Source: Synergistetes bacterium ADurb.Bin155
Lineage (GTDB): Bacteria; Synergistota; Synergistia; Synergistales; Thermovirgaceae
Direction of reading: 5' to 3'
Assembly (NCBI GenBank): GCA_002070395.1
Contig: MWDE01000016.1
Location: 1 to 51,879 of the forward strand
DNA length: 51,879 bases
The notes under the pieces are model-generated. The model made no database searches, was not told the DNA's origin, and saw only the letters and a program-made list of their open reading frames with translations. Below are positions 35,714-43,630 of this stretch, piece after piece; positions within the stretch are counted from its first letter, which is position 1; every line of letters starts with the position of its first letter. Position numbers and translations under genes: made by a program.

Positions 35714-36709
35714 ATGCACCCTTTTTCGAAAACCAAGATAGCTGTTTTGAGCGAACTCATGGGAGCCGGGGATCTGACCGTCTCGGGGGGCGCCCTGTGC
35801 CTTTCACTGGGGCTTACGAGACAAGCCGTTTGGAAAGCTGTGAATGCACTCAGAGAAGACGGTTATGTGATCGAATCGATCCCCCACAAGGGTTATCGGT
35901 TCGTATCGCTTCCGAAGAACGACCTAGACCCGTCATTGATCGAGGCCTTTCTGTTGGACTGTCCCTGGGGACACCCTGTCCTTTATTGGGAGAGTCTCAA
36001 CTCCACCCAGGTCCCCGCAAAGGAACTGGCCCGCAAAGGCGCCCCTGAGGGGCTGATCGTCACCACGTCCTACCAGACTTCGGGCAGAGGGAGGCTTGGG
36101 CGACGGTGGGTCTCGGCACCGGAGGGGGGGATCTTTTTTTCCCTGGTGATCCGACCGGTGCTTCCGCCCGAATCCATCCAATTGCTAAGCCTCGTATCGG
36201 CCATGTCGGTCCAGGATGCCCTTTTCACCCTTCACGGAGTGAGGTGCCAGCTGAAATGGCCCAACGATATCCTGTGGGAAAACTCAAAATTGTGTGGCAT
36301 TCTCACAGAGGTTTCCAGCGAACCTGGCCTGGTCCATTTCGCCGTCACCGGGATAGGTATCAACGCTAACTCAAGTAATGTCTCGCTCGATGAAGGATCC
36401 GAAACGGTTTCCCTTTCATCCATCACGGGTAAAAAAATACACCGGGGAGAGTTGATCGCCGGGGTGGTTCGCTACCTCCACGGTGCTGTGAGAGGGTTGG
36501 AAGCCCCTGGCGGTATGAAAAGAGCCCTGGACGAGTACTCGTCCAGGTGTGATACCCTGGGGAGAAAGGTCCGGGTAGTTTCCGACGAGGGCGAGGTTAT
36601 CGGTGAGGCCGTCGCCTTAGGAGAGAAGGGAGAGATCATCGTCCGGACCAAGGACGGGACCCAAACCTTCACATCCGCCGACGTGAACCACTTGAGGGCT
36701 CTCGGCTGA
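35714..36709 (+). CDS. birA: BirA: biotin-[acetyl-CoA carboxylase] ligase with N-terminal HTH
   Basis: 331 residues. An N-terminal winged helix-turn-helix (about residues 8-60, LTRQAVWKAVNALREDG) indicates a repressor; the catalytic domain has SGRGRLGRRW (biotinyl-AMP loop, about 120) and KWPNDILW, and a C-terminal SH3-like domain. It charges biotin carboxylase carriers, e.g. for malonyl-CoA supply to the fatty-acid operon nearby. ATG 35714 has GGGGGGAAAGG 9 nt upstream; the open frame goes back to 35444 but that part is antisense to prfB. Divergent from prfB; no biotin gene or clear operator is in the window. Confidence 0.95.
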   Translation: MHPFSKTKIAVLSELMGAGDLTVSGGALCLSLGLTRQAVWKAVNALREDGYVIESIPHKGYRFVSLPKNDLDPSLIEAFLLDCPWGHPVLYWESLNSTQVPAKELARKGAPEGLIVTTSYQTSGRGRLGRRWVSAPEGGIFFSLVIRPVLPPESIQLLSLVSAMSVQDALFTLHGVRCQLKWPNDILWENSKLCGILTEVSSEPGLVHFAVTGIGINANSSNVSLDEGSETVSLSSITGKKIHRGELIAGVVRYLHGAVRGLEAPGGMKRALDEYSSRCDTLGRKVRVVSDEGEVIGEAVALGEKGEIIVRTKDGTQTFTSADVNHLRALG

Positions 36710-36713
36710 TCAC

Positions 36714-37589
36714 TCAAGGGTTCCTCCTCAGGTGATCCCATATCTTCAGGCAGTGGTCGTAGAGGAAAAGAATGATATCGTCCTCCGACCTTGGAGGGGA
36801 AAGCTCGACGACCCTTTTCGAACCTTCGAGCCTTTCCCTGACCGTCGCCGGAGTCCAGGGGTCGATCACGATGACCCACCCGTGCCTTCCGGCTTCTCCA
36901 AGGGCCGTTTCAAGGACATCCAGCGCCTGGGAGCGGGACCACTTATCCTTGACATCGGCAGGAGGCCTTACTGTCTCCCCGGATATAGCCTGGAGCCACC
37001 TCCCATACTTCCAGCAAAGATCAAGGATCGTTTTGTCCCCGATCATGTTTTTCCCAACGATCACCGTGCTGTCGAGCCTGGCCTGGAATTCAGCGAGCCT
37101 CCGCTGGAAATACTCAAAATCCCCCGGCTCGCTGATGGAAAGGATCTGAAGGGTACGGAGCCCAATAAAGGGCAACGTCGCGGGATCGAGGAAGCTCTCG
37201 TCAAGGCCGGATGAACAGGGCGACCTCTCAAAGAGATAAAAAGTGGAGTATTTCTCTTCGAGCCCTTTGCCAAGAAGCGGGACTCCCTCGCCCTTCATCA
37301 CTGAAAAAACGACCCCCCTCGCCGGTGGGGAGGTCCGCGCCTTAACCGGCTGCCCCCTCTCATCCCAGGTAATGATCGGATGAACCGTCACCTGTACGCC
37401 CCCTATAAAGCGTGTCAACATGGCGAGCCAGGGGTCGGTGACCCAAATATCAAGAGCTTCGATCCTTCCGGCGCAAAGCGACGAAAGGATTACAAGCGAA
37501 AGGACCAAGGTTTTGGAAAGGGTCAGGAAAGCCTCGGCAGTCTGTTTCTTTTCAATTACTGGAGAACGTTCTTCGGCCGGGGTGATCAC
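36714..37589 (-). CDS. Secreted TroA-fold protein resembling metal ABC-transporter binding proteins, lacking the His ligands
   Basis: 291 residues with a signal sequence (LVLSLVILSSLCAGRIEA, cleavage about residue 45). Parts match ZnuA/TroA: IWVTDPWLAMLTRFIGG, FLDPATLPFIGLRTLQIL with FEYFQRRLAEFQARLD, and the C-terminal ISGETVRPPADVKDK plus IDPWTPATVRERLE. The His residues that bind Zn or Mn in that family are mostly absent; the early loop instead reads VHPIITWDERGQ. No permease or ATPase gene for a metal transporter is near. GTG start overlaps the pyrE stop by 4 nt, so it is the last gene of the pyr operon. Family assignment is by pattern and moderately sure. Confidence 0.6.
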   Translation of the reverse strand: MITPAEERSPVIEKKQTAEAFLTLSKTLVLSLVILSSLCAGRIEALDIWVTDPWLAMLTRFIGGVQVTVHPIITWDERGQPVKARTSPPARGVVFSVMKGEGVPLLGKGLEEKYSTFYLFERSPCSSGLDESFLDPATLPFIGLRTLQILSISEPGDFEYFQRRLAEFQARLDSTVIVGKNMIGDKTILDLCWKYGRWLQAISGETVRPPADVKDKWSRSQALDVLETALGEAGRHGWVIVIDPWTPATVRERLEGSKRVVELSPPRSEDDIILFLYDHCLKIWDHLRRNP

Positions 37590-38206
37590 ACCTTACCCCC
37601 GTCCCAGCTTGAAAGCCTCCTGCTTCCCGGCTCGGAAAGGGGGATGCCCTCCCGGCACAAGGGGCATTCTTCCCGGTTATAATTCTGGAAATCGAAACGA
37701 ACAAGGGAGGTTAACCCTTTTTCTTCAATGAACAGGCCATCGCTCCTGTCGGCGATGCAGCCGGCGGCGAGGAAACGCGTCTCCTCCATCGAGTCCATCA
37801 CTTTTTTTACCTCGAGAACCGATCTTCCCGAGGTCACCACGTCTTCGATAATGACGTAGCGGGCAGGACCCGGGGCGGGAAACCTTCTAAGTTTCATCTC
37901 CCCCCTCTCTCTTTCGCAAAAAAGAAAGGGTACTCCAAGGTGTTTTGCCACCTCGTGCCCAATAATGATCCCACCCAATGCCGGCGAGACCACGAGGGAC
38001 GGCTCCAGGTGTGATAACTTCCTTGCCAGGAGGGAACCGGCCAGGGCCGCGTTCTCCGGGTACATCAGGAACAGGGCGCATTGAAGATAATGTCCGCTAT
38101 GAAGGCCCGAAGACAGGGCGAAATGACCTTCCTGCAAGGCAGCCGATGCTCTCAAGAGGCGGACGATACCCTCCATTGACTCCATTGAGGTGTCCCTGCT
38201 AGCCAT
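37586..38206 (-). CDS. pyrE: Orotate phosphoribosyltransferase
   Basis: Adds phosphoribose to orotate, giving OMP. PRPP motif YVIIEDVVTSGRSVLEV (about residue 112) is intact. The last part has a CPLC pair (EECPLCREGIPL). ATG 38206 is chosen (206 aa) because GGAGGAAG lies 4 nt upstream; it overlaps the pyrF end by 8 nt. The open frame extends to 38239 without a better site. Confidence 0.94.
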   Translation of the reverse strand: MASRDTSMESMEGIVRLLRASAALQEGHFALSSGLHSGHYLQCALFLMYPENAALAGSLLARKLSHLEPSLVVSPALGGIIIGHEVAKHLGVPFLFCERERGEMKLRRFPAPGPARYVIIEDVVTSGRSVLEVKKVMDSMEETRFLAAGCIADRSDGLFIEEKGLTSLVRFDFQNYNREECPLCREGIPLSEPGSRRLSSWDGGKV

Positions 38207-38918
38207 TGGTCTTCCTCCAAAGGTCAAGCCGTTCAGCAAAGCGTAGCATGGCTCCCAGCGGCGAGGAGGACTGGATCACGGGCCTCCCGATCACGACGAA
38301 GTCGGCCCCCATGTCCAGCGCTTCCCCAATCCCGGCGGTCCTTTTCTGATCGTCGTGGCTGACCTGCCCGTCCCGTATCCCCGGGACCACCCTCAAGAAT
38401 TCCACGGGGAGAAGGCCGTCCAGGAGCGGGAGGTCCCGCGGCGAACAAACGATACCGTCGAAACCGCATTCCTTGCAGAGGAGAGCGCGGCATTTTATTA
38501 ACTGCCGCAGTTCGGACCCGGGGGACGATCGGTCTAAACCACGCTGATCGATGCTGGTGAGGACGGTAACACCGAGTAGCAGGACCTCGGACCGGGCTCC
38601 CCCCTTTGCTGAAACGGCCGCCTTGAGCATCTCCTCTCCCCCGGAAGCATGGAGGGTCAATGCCCAGATACCGCTTCGAGCGAGAAAATCCACCGCTTCT
38701 GCGATCGTATTGGGTATGTCGTGAAGCTTAAGGTCAAGAAAAACTTCGAAACCGGCCCTGATTACACGCCCCACAAAGGGCATCCCGCCCGCCGTGAAAA
38801 GCCTGGGCCCGATCTTGACGTAGCGAAGATGGGTTCCAAGGGTTTCAAGGATCCTTTCGGCTTCGCTGGGTTTTCTGACATCGAGCGCCAGGATTATGCC
38901 CGGCCCGCCTTTCTTCAA
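38199..38918 (-). CDS. pyrF: Orotidine 5'-phosphate decarboxylase
   Basis: Last enzyme of UMP synthesis. 239 residues with the catalytic signature FLDLKLHDIPNTIAEAV (about 58-74) and the closing GADFVVIGRPVIQS. TTG start at 38918 with GGTGAG about 6 nt upstream. Follows pyrD by 27 bp; its stop lies in the pyrE start region. Confidence 0.94.
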   Translation of the reverse strand: MKKGGPGIILALDVRKPSEAERILETLGTHLRYVKIGPRLFTAGGMPFVGRVIRAGFEVFLDLKLHDIPNTIAEAVDFLARSGIWALTLHASGGEEMLKAAVSAKGGARSEVLLLGVTVLTSIDQRGLDRSSPGSELRQLIKCRALLCKECGFDGIVCSPRDLPLLDGLLPVEFLRVVPGIRDGQVSHDDQKRTAGIGEALDMGADFVVIGRPVIQSSSPLGAMLRFAERLDLWRKTNG

Positions 38919-38945
38919 TGGCGACTCACCCCCTCTTCTTCCTTT

Positions 38946-39872
38946 TCACCTCCGGGCCCGCCCGACCAGGTCCCCTACGGAAGAAAGGCCTTTCTCCCGC
39001 AGATGTCGCTCAAGTTCCCGGCAGATTGACGCCGGAAGTCGGGAATCCACGAAAAGAGCCGTCCCGACCTCGACGGCTGAAGCTCCGGCGAGGATCATCG
39101 AAAGAGCGTCCTGGGGTCTCGAGATCCCCCCACAACCTATTACGGGGATCTCAACGGCTCCAGCCGCCTCCCAAACGGCCCTGAGGGCGAGGGGGAAGAC
39201 GGCCGGGCCGGAAAGCCCGGCGAAGACGTTCTCGAAAAAAGGCCTCTCCCTTTCGTTGTCTATGGCCATCCCGAGCCAGGTGTTGCCCACCACGACAGCC
39301 TCGGCTCCACATCCCTGGCTCAACTCGGCGAATTCCCCCACTGAAGGGGCCTGGGGAGACAACTTGACCCAAAGGATGCCATTCCAGGCCCTCCTGGCGG
39401 CCGTGACCGCGCTCTCCAGGCTTTCGGGGTGGATCCCCCAGGTCATTCCACCCCTTGTGACGTTAGGACAGGATACGTTCAATTCCAGGGCGCTGATCTT
39501 TAAGGCGGATCCTTTCAGTACTTCTACGGTTTCCACGAGATCGTCGAGGGTCTCGAAGGCAATGTTCACGATAATGGGTCTGCCTGCAAAGCTGAACGCA
39601 GACAGTTCTTGGGCTACAAAATGATCCACGCCGGAATTTTGGAGCCCTATGCTGTTCAAAACCCCGGAATAGGTCTCCACAATCCTGCAACCCGGGTTAC
39701 CATCCCTGGGCTTAAGGGTCAAACCTTTGCTGCAAACAGCCCCGACCCCATCGAGGGAACCCTCTGGCCAAAGCGCCGGATCCATGGGCCATACCCCTGA
39801 AGCAACAATTACCGGCGTATCGAGGTCAACGCCTCCGACTTCCGTTCTTAGGCTAGTTCCGAAGGGGCTCAC
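38946..39872 (-). CDS. pyrD: Dihydroorotate dehydrogenase, class 1B catalytic subunit
   Basis: Oxidises dihydroorotate with FMN; the class 1B form works with PyrK and uses NAD+. The catalytic Cys is in LELNVSCPNVTRGG. FMN phosphate site near VIGCGGISRPQDAL. I chose GTG 39872 (308 aa), with GGGAGG 6 nt upstream, over the longer open frame at 39911. It overlaps pyrK by 20 nt, as expected for two subunits of one complex. Confidence 0.93.
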   Translation of the reverse strand: MSPFGTSLRTEVGGVDLDTPVIVASGVWPMDPALWPEGSLDGVGAVCSKGLTLKPRDGNPGCRIVETYSGVLNSIGLQNSGVDHFVAQELSAFSFAGRPIIVNIAFETLDDLVETVEVLKGSALKISALELNVSCPNVTRGGMTWGIHPESLESAVTAARRAWNGILWVKLSPQAPSVGEFAELSQGCGAEAVVVGNTWLGMAIDNERERPFFENVFAGLSGPAVFPLALRAVWEAAGAVEIPVIGCGGISRPQDALSMILAGASAVEVGTALFVDSRLPASICRELERHLREKGLSSVGDLVGRARR

Positions 39873-40650
39873 CAAAAACCTCCCGCCAGTCGAAGACCGG
39901 ACCGTCCACACAAACCCTTTTCATACCCGATGGCGTGGTTATCGAACAACTCAGGCAACCACCTATCCCACAGCCCATTCTTCTTTCCAAGCTTACGAGT
40001 ACTTTCTCGCAACCCTTTTCGTATGCCCTTCCCAACTCCCGTAGCATGGCTTCTGGGCCACACCCCCATAACTCCCGACCCGGCCCCACCAGGGTGAGGG
40101 AATCTTCAACGGGATCACCCCGCCTTCCAAGGGAACCATCATCAGAATTCAGCCTTATTCCAGGGATCTTATCTTCGCACCATTCCGTGAACGGTTCCCA
40201 GCCCCTGCCTGGCACCCCGAGCACCGCCGTTACATCGACCTTCTCGCCGAGGGCCGAAACGGCCCCGAGGAAAGGGGCTATCCCCAACGTACCGGCGACC
40301 AGCAAAAGTTTTTCCCCGACGGGTGCTGGGAACCCGTTCCCACAAGGTCCTCTAAGTTCCAGAGCTGCTCCGGGCGTCAGCGAAGCCAGGCGGCTTGTGC
40401 CCCTCCCGGTCACCTGGAAGAGGAACTCAAGCCGACAGTTCCCCGAAACCGTTGAGGCGAGGGGGCGGCCAAGGAGCGGGTCAAATACCCCCCACTCCCT
40501 TACCAAGAAAAACTGCCCCGGTGCTGACGGCGCGGTCGCCTCGCTCAGCTCAACAGCGATATGCCTGCAATTTTCCCCGACCTTCCGGGAAAAGACCAGG
40601 GAGCCTTTCCTGTCAGCCGGCGACCCTGGTTTTCCCATTCCTGAATCCAT
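39853..40650 (-). CDS. pyrK: Dihydroorotate dehydrogenase electron-transfer subunit
   Basis: FAD- and [2Fe-2S]-containing partner of PyrD that passes electrons to NAD+. The flavin-binding domain has LELRGPCGNGF and LLVAGTLGIAPFLGAV (NAD site). The iron-sulfur cysteines are CGIGGCLSC with a fourth Cys in KRVCVDGPVF. Start is either ATG 40650 (265 aa, AAGGAG 12 nt upstream) or TTG 40653; the open frame extends to 40683. Between pyrC and pyrD. Confidence 0.92.
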   Translation of the reverse strand: MDSGMGKPGSPADRKGSLVFSRKVGENCRHIAVELSEATAPSAPGQFFLVREWGVFDPLLGRPLASTVSGNCRLEFLFQVTGRGTSRLASLTPGAALELRGPCGNGFPAPVGEKLLLVAGTLGIAPFLGAVSALGEKVDVTAVLGVPGRGWEPFTEWCEDKIPGIRLNSDDGSLGRRGDPVEDSLTLVGPGRELWGCGPEAMLRELGRAYEKGCEKVLVSLERRMGCGIGGCLSCSITTPSGMKRVCVDGPVFDWREVFGEPLRN

Positions 40651-40666
40651 CAATACGAACAACTCC

Positions 40667-41974
40667 TTAGATCGAGCCAGCAAAGGAATGGACGATCCGA
40701 CCCTCTACCAATGTCATGACCGGCCATCCCTGAAGATGCTTCCCGTCCCAGGGTGTCAGCCTCGCCTTGCTCTCCCATTCATCCACCCGAACAACACGTT
40801 CCTGGTCGAGGTCAATGACGGTCAGGTCGGCGGGCCGCCCCTCTTCTATCTTTCCCAATTTCTTCCATTTCTCGGGAAGGATGCTCGCCGGTCCCGAGGT
40901 GAAGAGGTTGAGGATCCTTTCGAGAGGGCAAGGTTTCCCTCTCCTTGCCCATTCGTTCAACACGGCGGCCACGGCGCATTCAAGGGAGGCTATCCCGAAG
41001 GCGGCCTCCTGAAAGGGCAAGTCCTTTTCGTCCAGATGATAGGGCGCATGGTCTGTCGCGATCGCATCCACTGTCCCGTCAACCAGGGCTTCCCAGAGGG
41101 CATCCCTGTCCCTGTTCGACCTGAGGGGGGGGTTGACCTTGAAGACGCTGTCCGCCCCGCCTGTTAAGATCTCCTCCTCGGTAAGGCAAAGATGATGGGG
41201 TGTAACGTCACAGCTGACGGGTAATCCCGCGGCTTTGGCCTCCCTCAGTACCGAGATGGAATCTTCGGCGCTTACGTGAGTGAAGTGCAGAGCCGCCCCG
41301 GTATCCCTAGAAAGGGAGCAACCCCTGGAAATATCCGACGCCTCGGCGGAAGAAGGCCACCCCTTGAGCCCCATGAAGGTGGAACAGATCCCCTCGTTCA
41401 CCTGGGCTCCTGCCGTCAGGCTCTTTTCCTCAGGGTGTTCCATGATCCTGACCCCGAGCCAGGTGCTGTATTGCAAGGCAAGCCTGAAGAGACCGGTGTC
41501 GACGATAGGGCTGCCGTCATCGGTGAAGATCACGGCCCCCGCCCTGGCCATCTTGCCCATCTCGGCCATGGTCTTGCCCTTCCTCTCCTTGCTTACGCAA
41601 CCTGAGGGGAGTACTCTCGATCCGTGACACTTTTCATTTTTTTCCAGGACATACCTCACGAGGGCGGGAGTGTCCAGAGGCGGGTCAGTGTTTGGCATGC
41701 AAACAAGGGTGGTAAATCCCCCCGCGGCTCCGGCCCTGGCTCCGGATTCAAGGTCCTCCCTCCATTCCTGGCCTGGGTCCCTAAGGTGGCAATGGAGGTC
41801 GATAAAACCCGGACAGAGTATCTTCCCCTTCAGATCTTTGATAACATCAAACTCCCCGGTTCGGCTGACCTTACCGACGGTAGTGATAACGCCGTCTTCT
41901 ACGGCGACATCCTTTTCACCCGCCAGGAACCGTGTCCCATCGAAGAGTACTGCATTACAAAGCAGCATTTTCAC
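40667..41974 (-). CDS. pyrC: Dihydroorotase
   Basis: Cyclises carbamoyl aspartate to dihydroorotate. 435 residues, type I, amidohydrolase fold. Metal ligands are in IDLHCHLRDPGQEWREDL (about residue 54) and ATDHAPYHLDEKD (about 303). GTG 41974 is chosen: it overlaps the pyrB stop (GTGA) and has GGAGGTG 7 nt upstream. The frame extends 7 residues further. Confidence 0.94.
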   Translation of the reverse strand: MKMLLCNAVLFDGTRFLAGEKDVAVEDGVITTVGKVSRTGEFDVIKDLKGKILCPGFIDLHCHLRDPGQEWREDLESGARAGAAGGFTTLVCMPNTDPPLDTPALVRYVLEKNEKCHGSRVLPSGCVSKERKGKTMAEMGKMARAGAVIFTDDGSPIVDTGLFRLALQYSTWLGVRIMEHPEEKSLTAGAQVNEGICSTFMGLKGWPSSAEASDISRGCSLSRDTGAALHFTHVSAEDSISVLREAKAAGLPVSCDVTPHHLCLTEEEILTGGADSVFKVNPPLRSNRDRDALWEALVDGTVDAIATDHAPYHLDEKDLPFQEAAFGIASLECAVAAVLNEWARRGKPCPLERILNLFTSGPASILPEKWKKLGKIEEGRPADLTVIDLDQERVVRVDEWESKARLTPWDGKHLQGWPVMTLVEGRIVHSFAGSI

Positions 41975-42900
41975 TGTCTCACACCTCCGAGGCAAACGAA
42001 GAGGAGTGCCATCCTGAGAGCCACTCCGCTGCGGACTTGACCCAGGATCATGCTCCGTGGACCATCGGCTACTTCGCTCGCGATCTCGACTCGCCTGTTT
42101 ATCGGACCGGGGTGCATCACCAGGGCGTCAGGGGATGCCGATCCTAGAAGCCTGTCATCGACGCCGAAAAACTGGTGATACTCATCCAGGGAGGGGAACA
42201 TGCCCTCGATCTGTCTCTCACGCTGGATCCTCAGGAGGTAGACTATATCCGCATCCCTGACGGCATCCACCGGGTCCTTTGTGAAAGTTGCCCCAAGAGC
42301 TTCAGGGATCTTTGGCATGAGTGTCGGGGGACCGGACAGTACGACCCGGACACCCATGCGGTTGAAGGCGATGATATTGCTTCTCGCCACTCGGCTGTGG
42401 AGTACGTCCCCGATAATGGCCATTTTGCGGCCCTCGAGGACGCCCAGTTTTCTCCAGGCGGTGTAAAGATCCAGGAGCGCTTGTGTCGGGTGTGCGTGAG
42501 CCCCATCACCCCCGTTGAAGACGACGCTCTTTTTCAATTTCCTCGCCAGGTAATCCGCCGCCCCGACAGCCCCATGTCTTATCACGACCGCATCCGCCCC
42601 CATTGCTTCCAGGGTCCATGCCGTGTCCCGGAGGGTCTCCCCCTTTTCAGTGCTTGAATTGGGCGCACTCCAGTTGACCACATCGGCGCTCAGGAACTTC
42701 TCCGCCAATTCGAAGGAAACCCTTGTCCTGGTGGAAGGCTCGAAAAAAAGGTTGACCACCAGCTTGCCCCGTAGAGCCGGAACCTTCTTGATGGGCCTGT
42801 CCAGCAACTCGTCCATGGACCGGGTCTGTTCAAGTATGTACTGCAATTCGGAGCGGTCCCAGGTATCAAGATCGAGGATGTGGCGTTGTTTCCACTCCAT
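41971..42900 (-). CDS. pyrB: Aspartate carbamoyltransferase catalytic subunit
   Basis: Condenses carbamoyl phosphate with aspartate. 309 residues with the carbamoyl-phosphate motif FFEPSTRTRVSFEL (about 52-65) and the later HPTQALLDLYT and VMHPGPINRRVEI. No regulatory subunit (pyrI) is present, as usual for PyrR-controlled operons. ATG at 42900, 3 bp after pyrR, and a 4-nt overlap with pyrC. Confidence 0.95.
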   Translation of the reverse strand: MEWKQRHILDLDTWDRSELQYILEQTRSMDELLDRPIKKVPALRGKLVVNLFFEPSTRTRVSFELAEKFLSADVVNWSAPNSSTEKGETLRDTAWTLEAMGADAVVIRHGAVGAADYLARKLKKSVVFNGGDGAHAHPTQALLDLYTAWRKLGVLEGRKMAIIGDVLHSRVARSNIIAFNRMGVRVVLSGPPTLMPKIPEALGATFTKDPVDAVRDADIVYLLRIQRERQIEGMFPSLDEYHQFFGVDDRLLGSASPDALVMHPGPINRRVEIASEVADGPRSMILGQVRSGVALRMALLFVCLGGVRQ

Positions 42901-42903
42901 TCG

Positions 42904-43452
42904 TCAAAAACCCTCCCTCTCGCAGATGACGACTTCATCAAGCCCGTCCAGTTCTTTTACGCGGACCTCCACCGTCTCGTTCCTGGACGTGGGGACGTTA
43001 CGGCCAACGAAATCGGGGTGGATGGGGAGTTCCCGGTGGCCCCTGTCGATGAGGACGGCAAGTTGCACGCAAGAGGGCCGGCCAAGGTCCATAAGGGCAT
43101 CAAGGGCCGCCCTGATCGTTCGGCCTGTGTACAGCACATCATCGACCAGGAGGATCTTCCTGGCATTCAGGTCCTCGGGGATAGCGGTGCTGTGGACCAC
43201 CGGCTGGTCATGTAGAAGGGTCAGGTCGTCCCTGTAAAGGGTGATATCGAGAACACCCGCCGGGATCTTGAAGGATTCCAGGCTGAAAAAAATATCCCTG
43301 AGACGGTTCGCAAGGTAGACGCCTCTCCTCTGGATCCCTACGAGGACCATACCCTCAAGCCCCTGGTTTTTTTCCAGTATCTCATGGGACATCCTCTTGA
43401 GAGCCCTTTCCATGTCCTTCTCGTTCATTACCTTCGCTTTCTCTTTCAGCAC
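42904..43452 (-). CDS. pyrR: PyrR: pyr operon attenuation regulator / uracil phosphoribosyltransferase
   Basis: In Bacillus-type organisms PyrR binds pyr leader RNA when UMP is high and causes early termination; it also has some UPRTase activity. 182 residues with the PRPP motif ILLVDDVLYTGRTIRAALDAL (about 98-118). GTG start at 43452 with AGGAGG 7 nt upstream. First gene of the pyrR-B-C-K-D-F-E operon. A terminator hairpin lies between the promoter and this start, fitting attenuation. Confidence 0.95.
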   Translation of the reverse strand: MLKEKAKVMNEKDMERALKRMSHEILEKNQGLEGMVLVGIQRRGVYLANRLRDIFFSLESFKIPAGVLDITLYRDDLTLLHDQPVVHSTAIPEDLNARKILLVDDVLYTGRTIRAALDALMDLGRPSCVQLAVLIDRGHRELPIHPDFVGRNVPTSRNETVEVRVKELDGLDEVVICEREGF

Positions 43453-43466
43453 AGGAACACCTCCTT

Positions 43467-43510
43467 AAAAAAAAAGAGCGCGGTTCCCTCTTCTTGAGGG
43501 TCCGAGCCCC
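43467..43510 (-). terminator. Rho-independent terminator in the pyr leader (attenuator candidate)
   Basis: On the minus strand GGGGCTCGGACCCTC pairs with GAGGGAACCGCGCTC around a 5-nt loop (AAGAA), with two small internal mismatches, followed by nine T. The run of T directly abuts the pyrR ribosome site. Transcripts from the upstream promoter would have to read through it. Confidence 0.8.
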
Positions 43511-43588
43511 TTTCTTTTTCGCCTTCCTGAGATCCCTTTGACCGGATGATTTTTCTTTCCTTGCTCAAACGTACACCCCCACAAAGGG

Positions 43589-43617
43589 ATTTTACCAGGG
43601 GGGGGAATATAATGCAA
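43589..43617 (-). promoter_or_regulatory. Sigma-70 promoter of the pyr operon
   Basis: On the minus strand TTGCAT (43612-43617), a 17-bp spacer and TAAAAT (43589-43594) preceded by TGG (extended -10). The leader before pyrR would be about 130 nt and contains the terminator hairpin. Confidence 0.8.
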
Positions 43618-43630
43618 CCGGTTGCATTAT
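43609..43630. promoter_or_regulatory. Perfect 22-bp palindrome over the pyr promoter -35 (operator candidate)
   Basis: The half-site ATAATGCAACC is followed directly by its reverse complement, with no mismatch. It covers the -35 box of the pyr promoter and the rnc stop codon. The centre TGCAACCGGTTGCA has the CG-centred shape of LacI-family operators. No LacI-type gene is in the window, so the binding protein is unknown. Confidence 0.65.

Noticed and set aside
39935..41167. Plus-strand open frame (410 codons) opposite pyrK and pyrC
   Set aside because: Antisense shadow; both minus-strand genes have intact catalytic motifs.
43609..43630. The 22-bp palindrome as a terminator for rnc
   Set aside because: It is followed by ATTCCCCCC on the rnc strand rather than a T-run, and it overlaps the -35 box of the next promoter, so an operator fits better.
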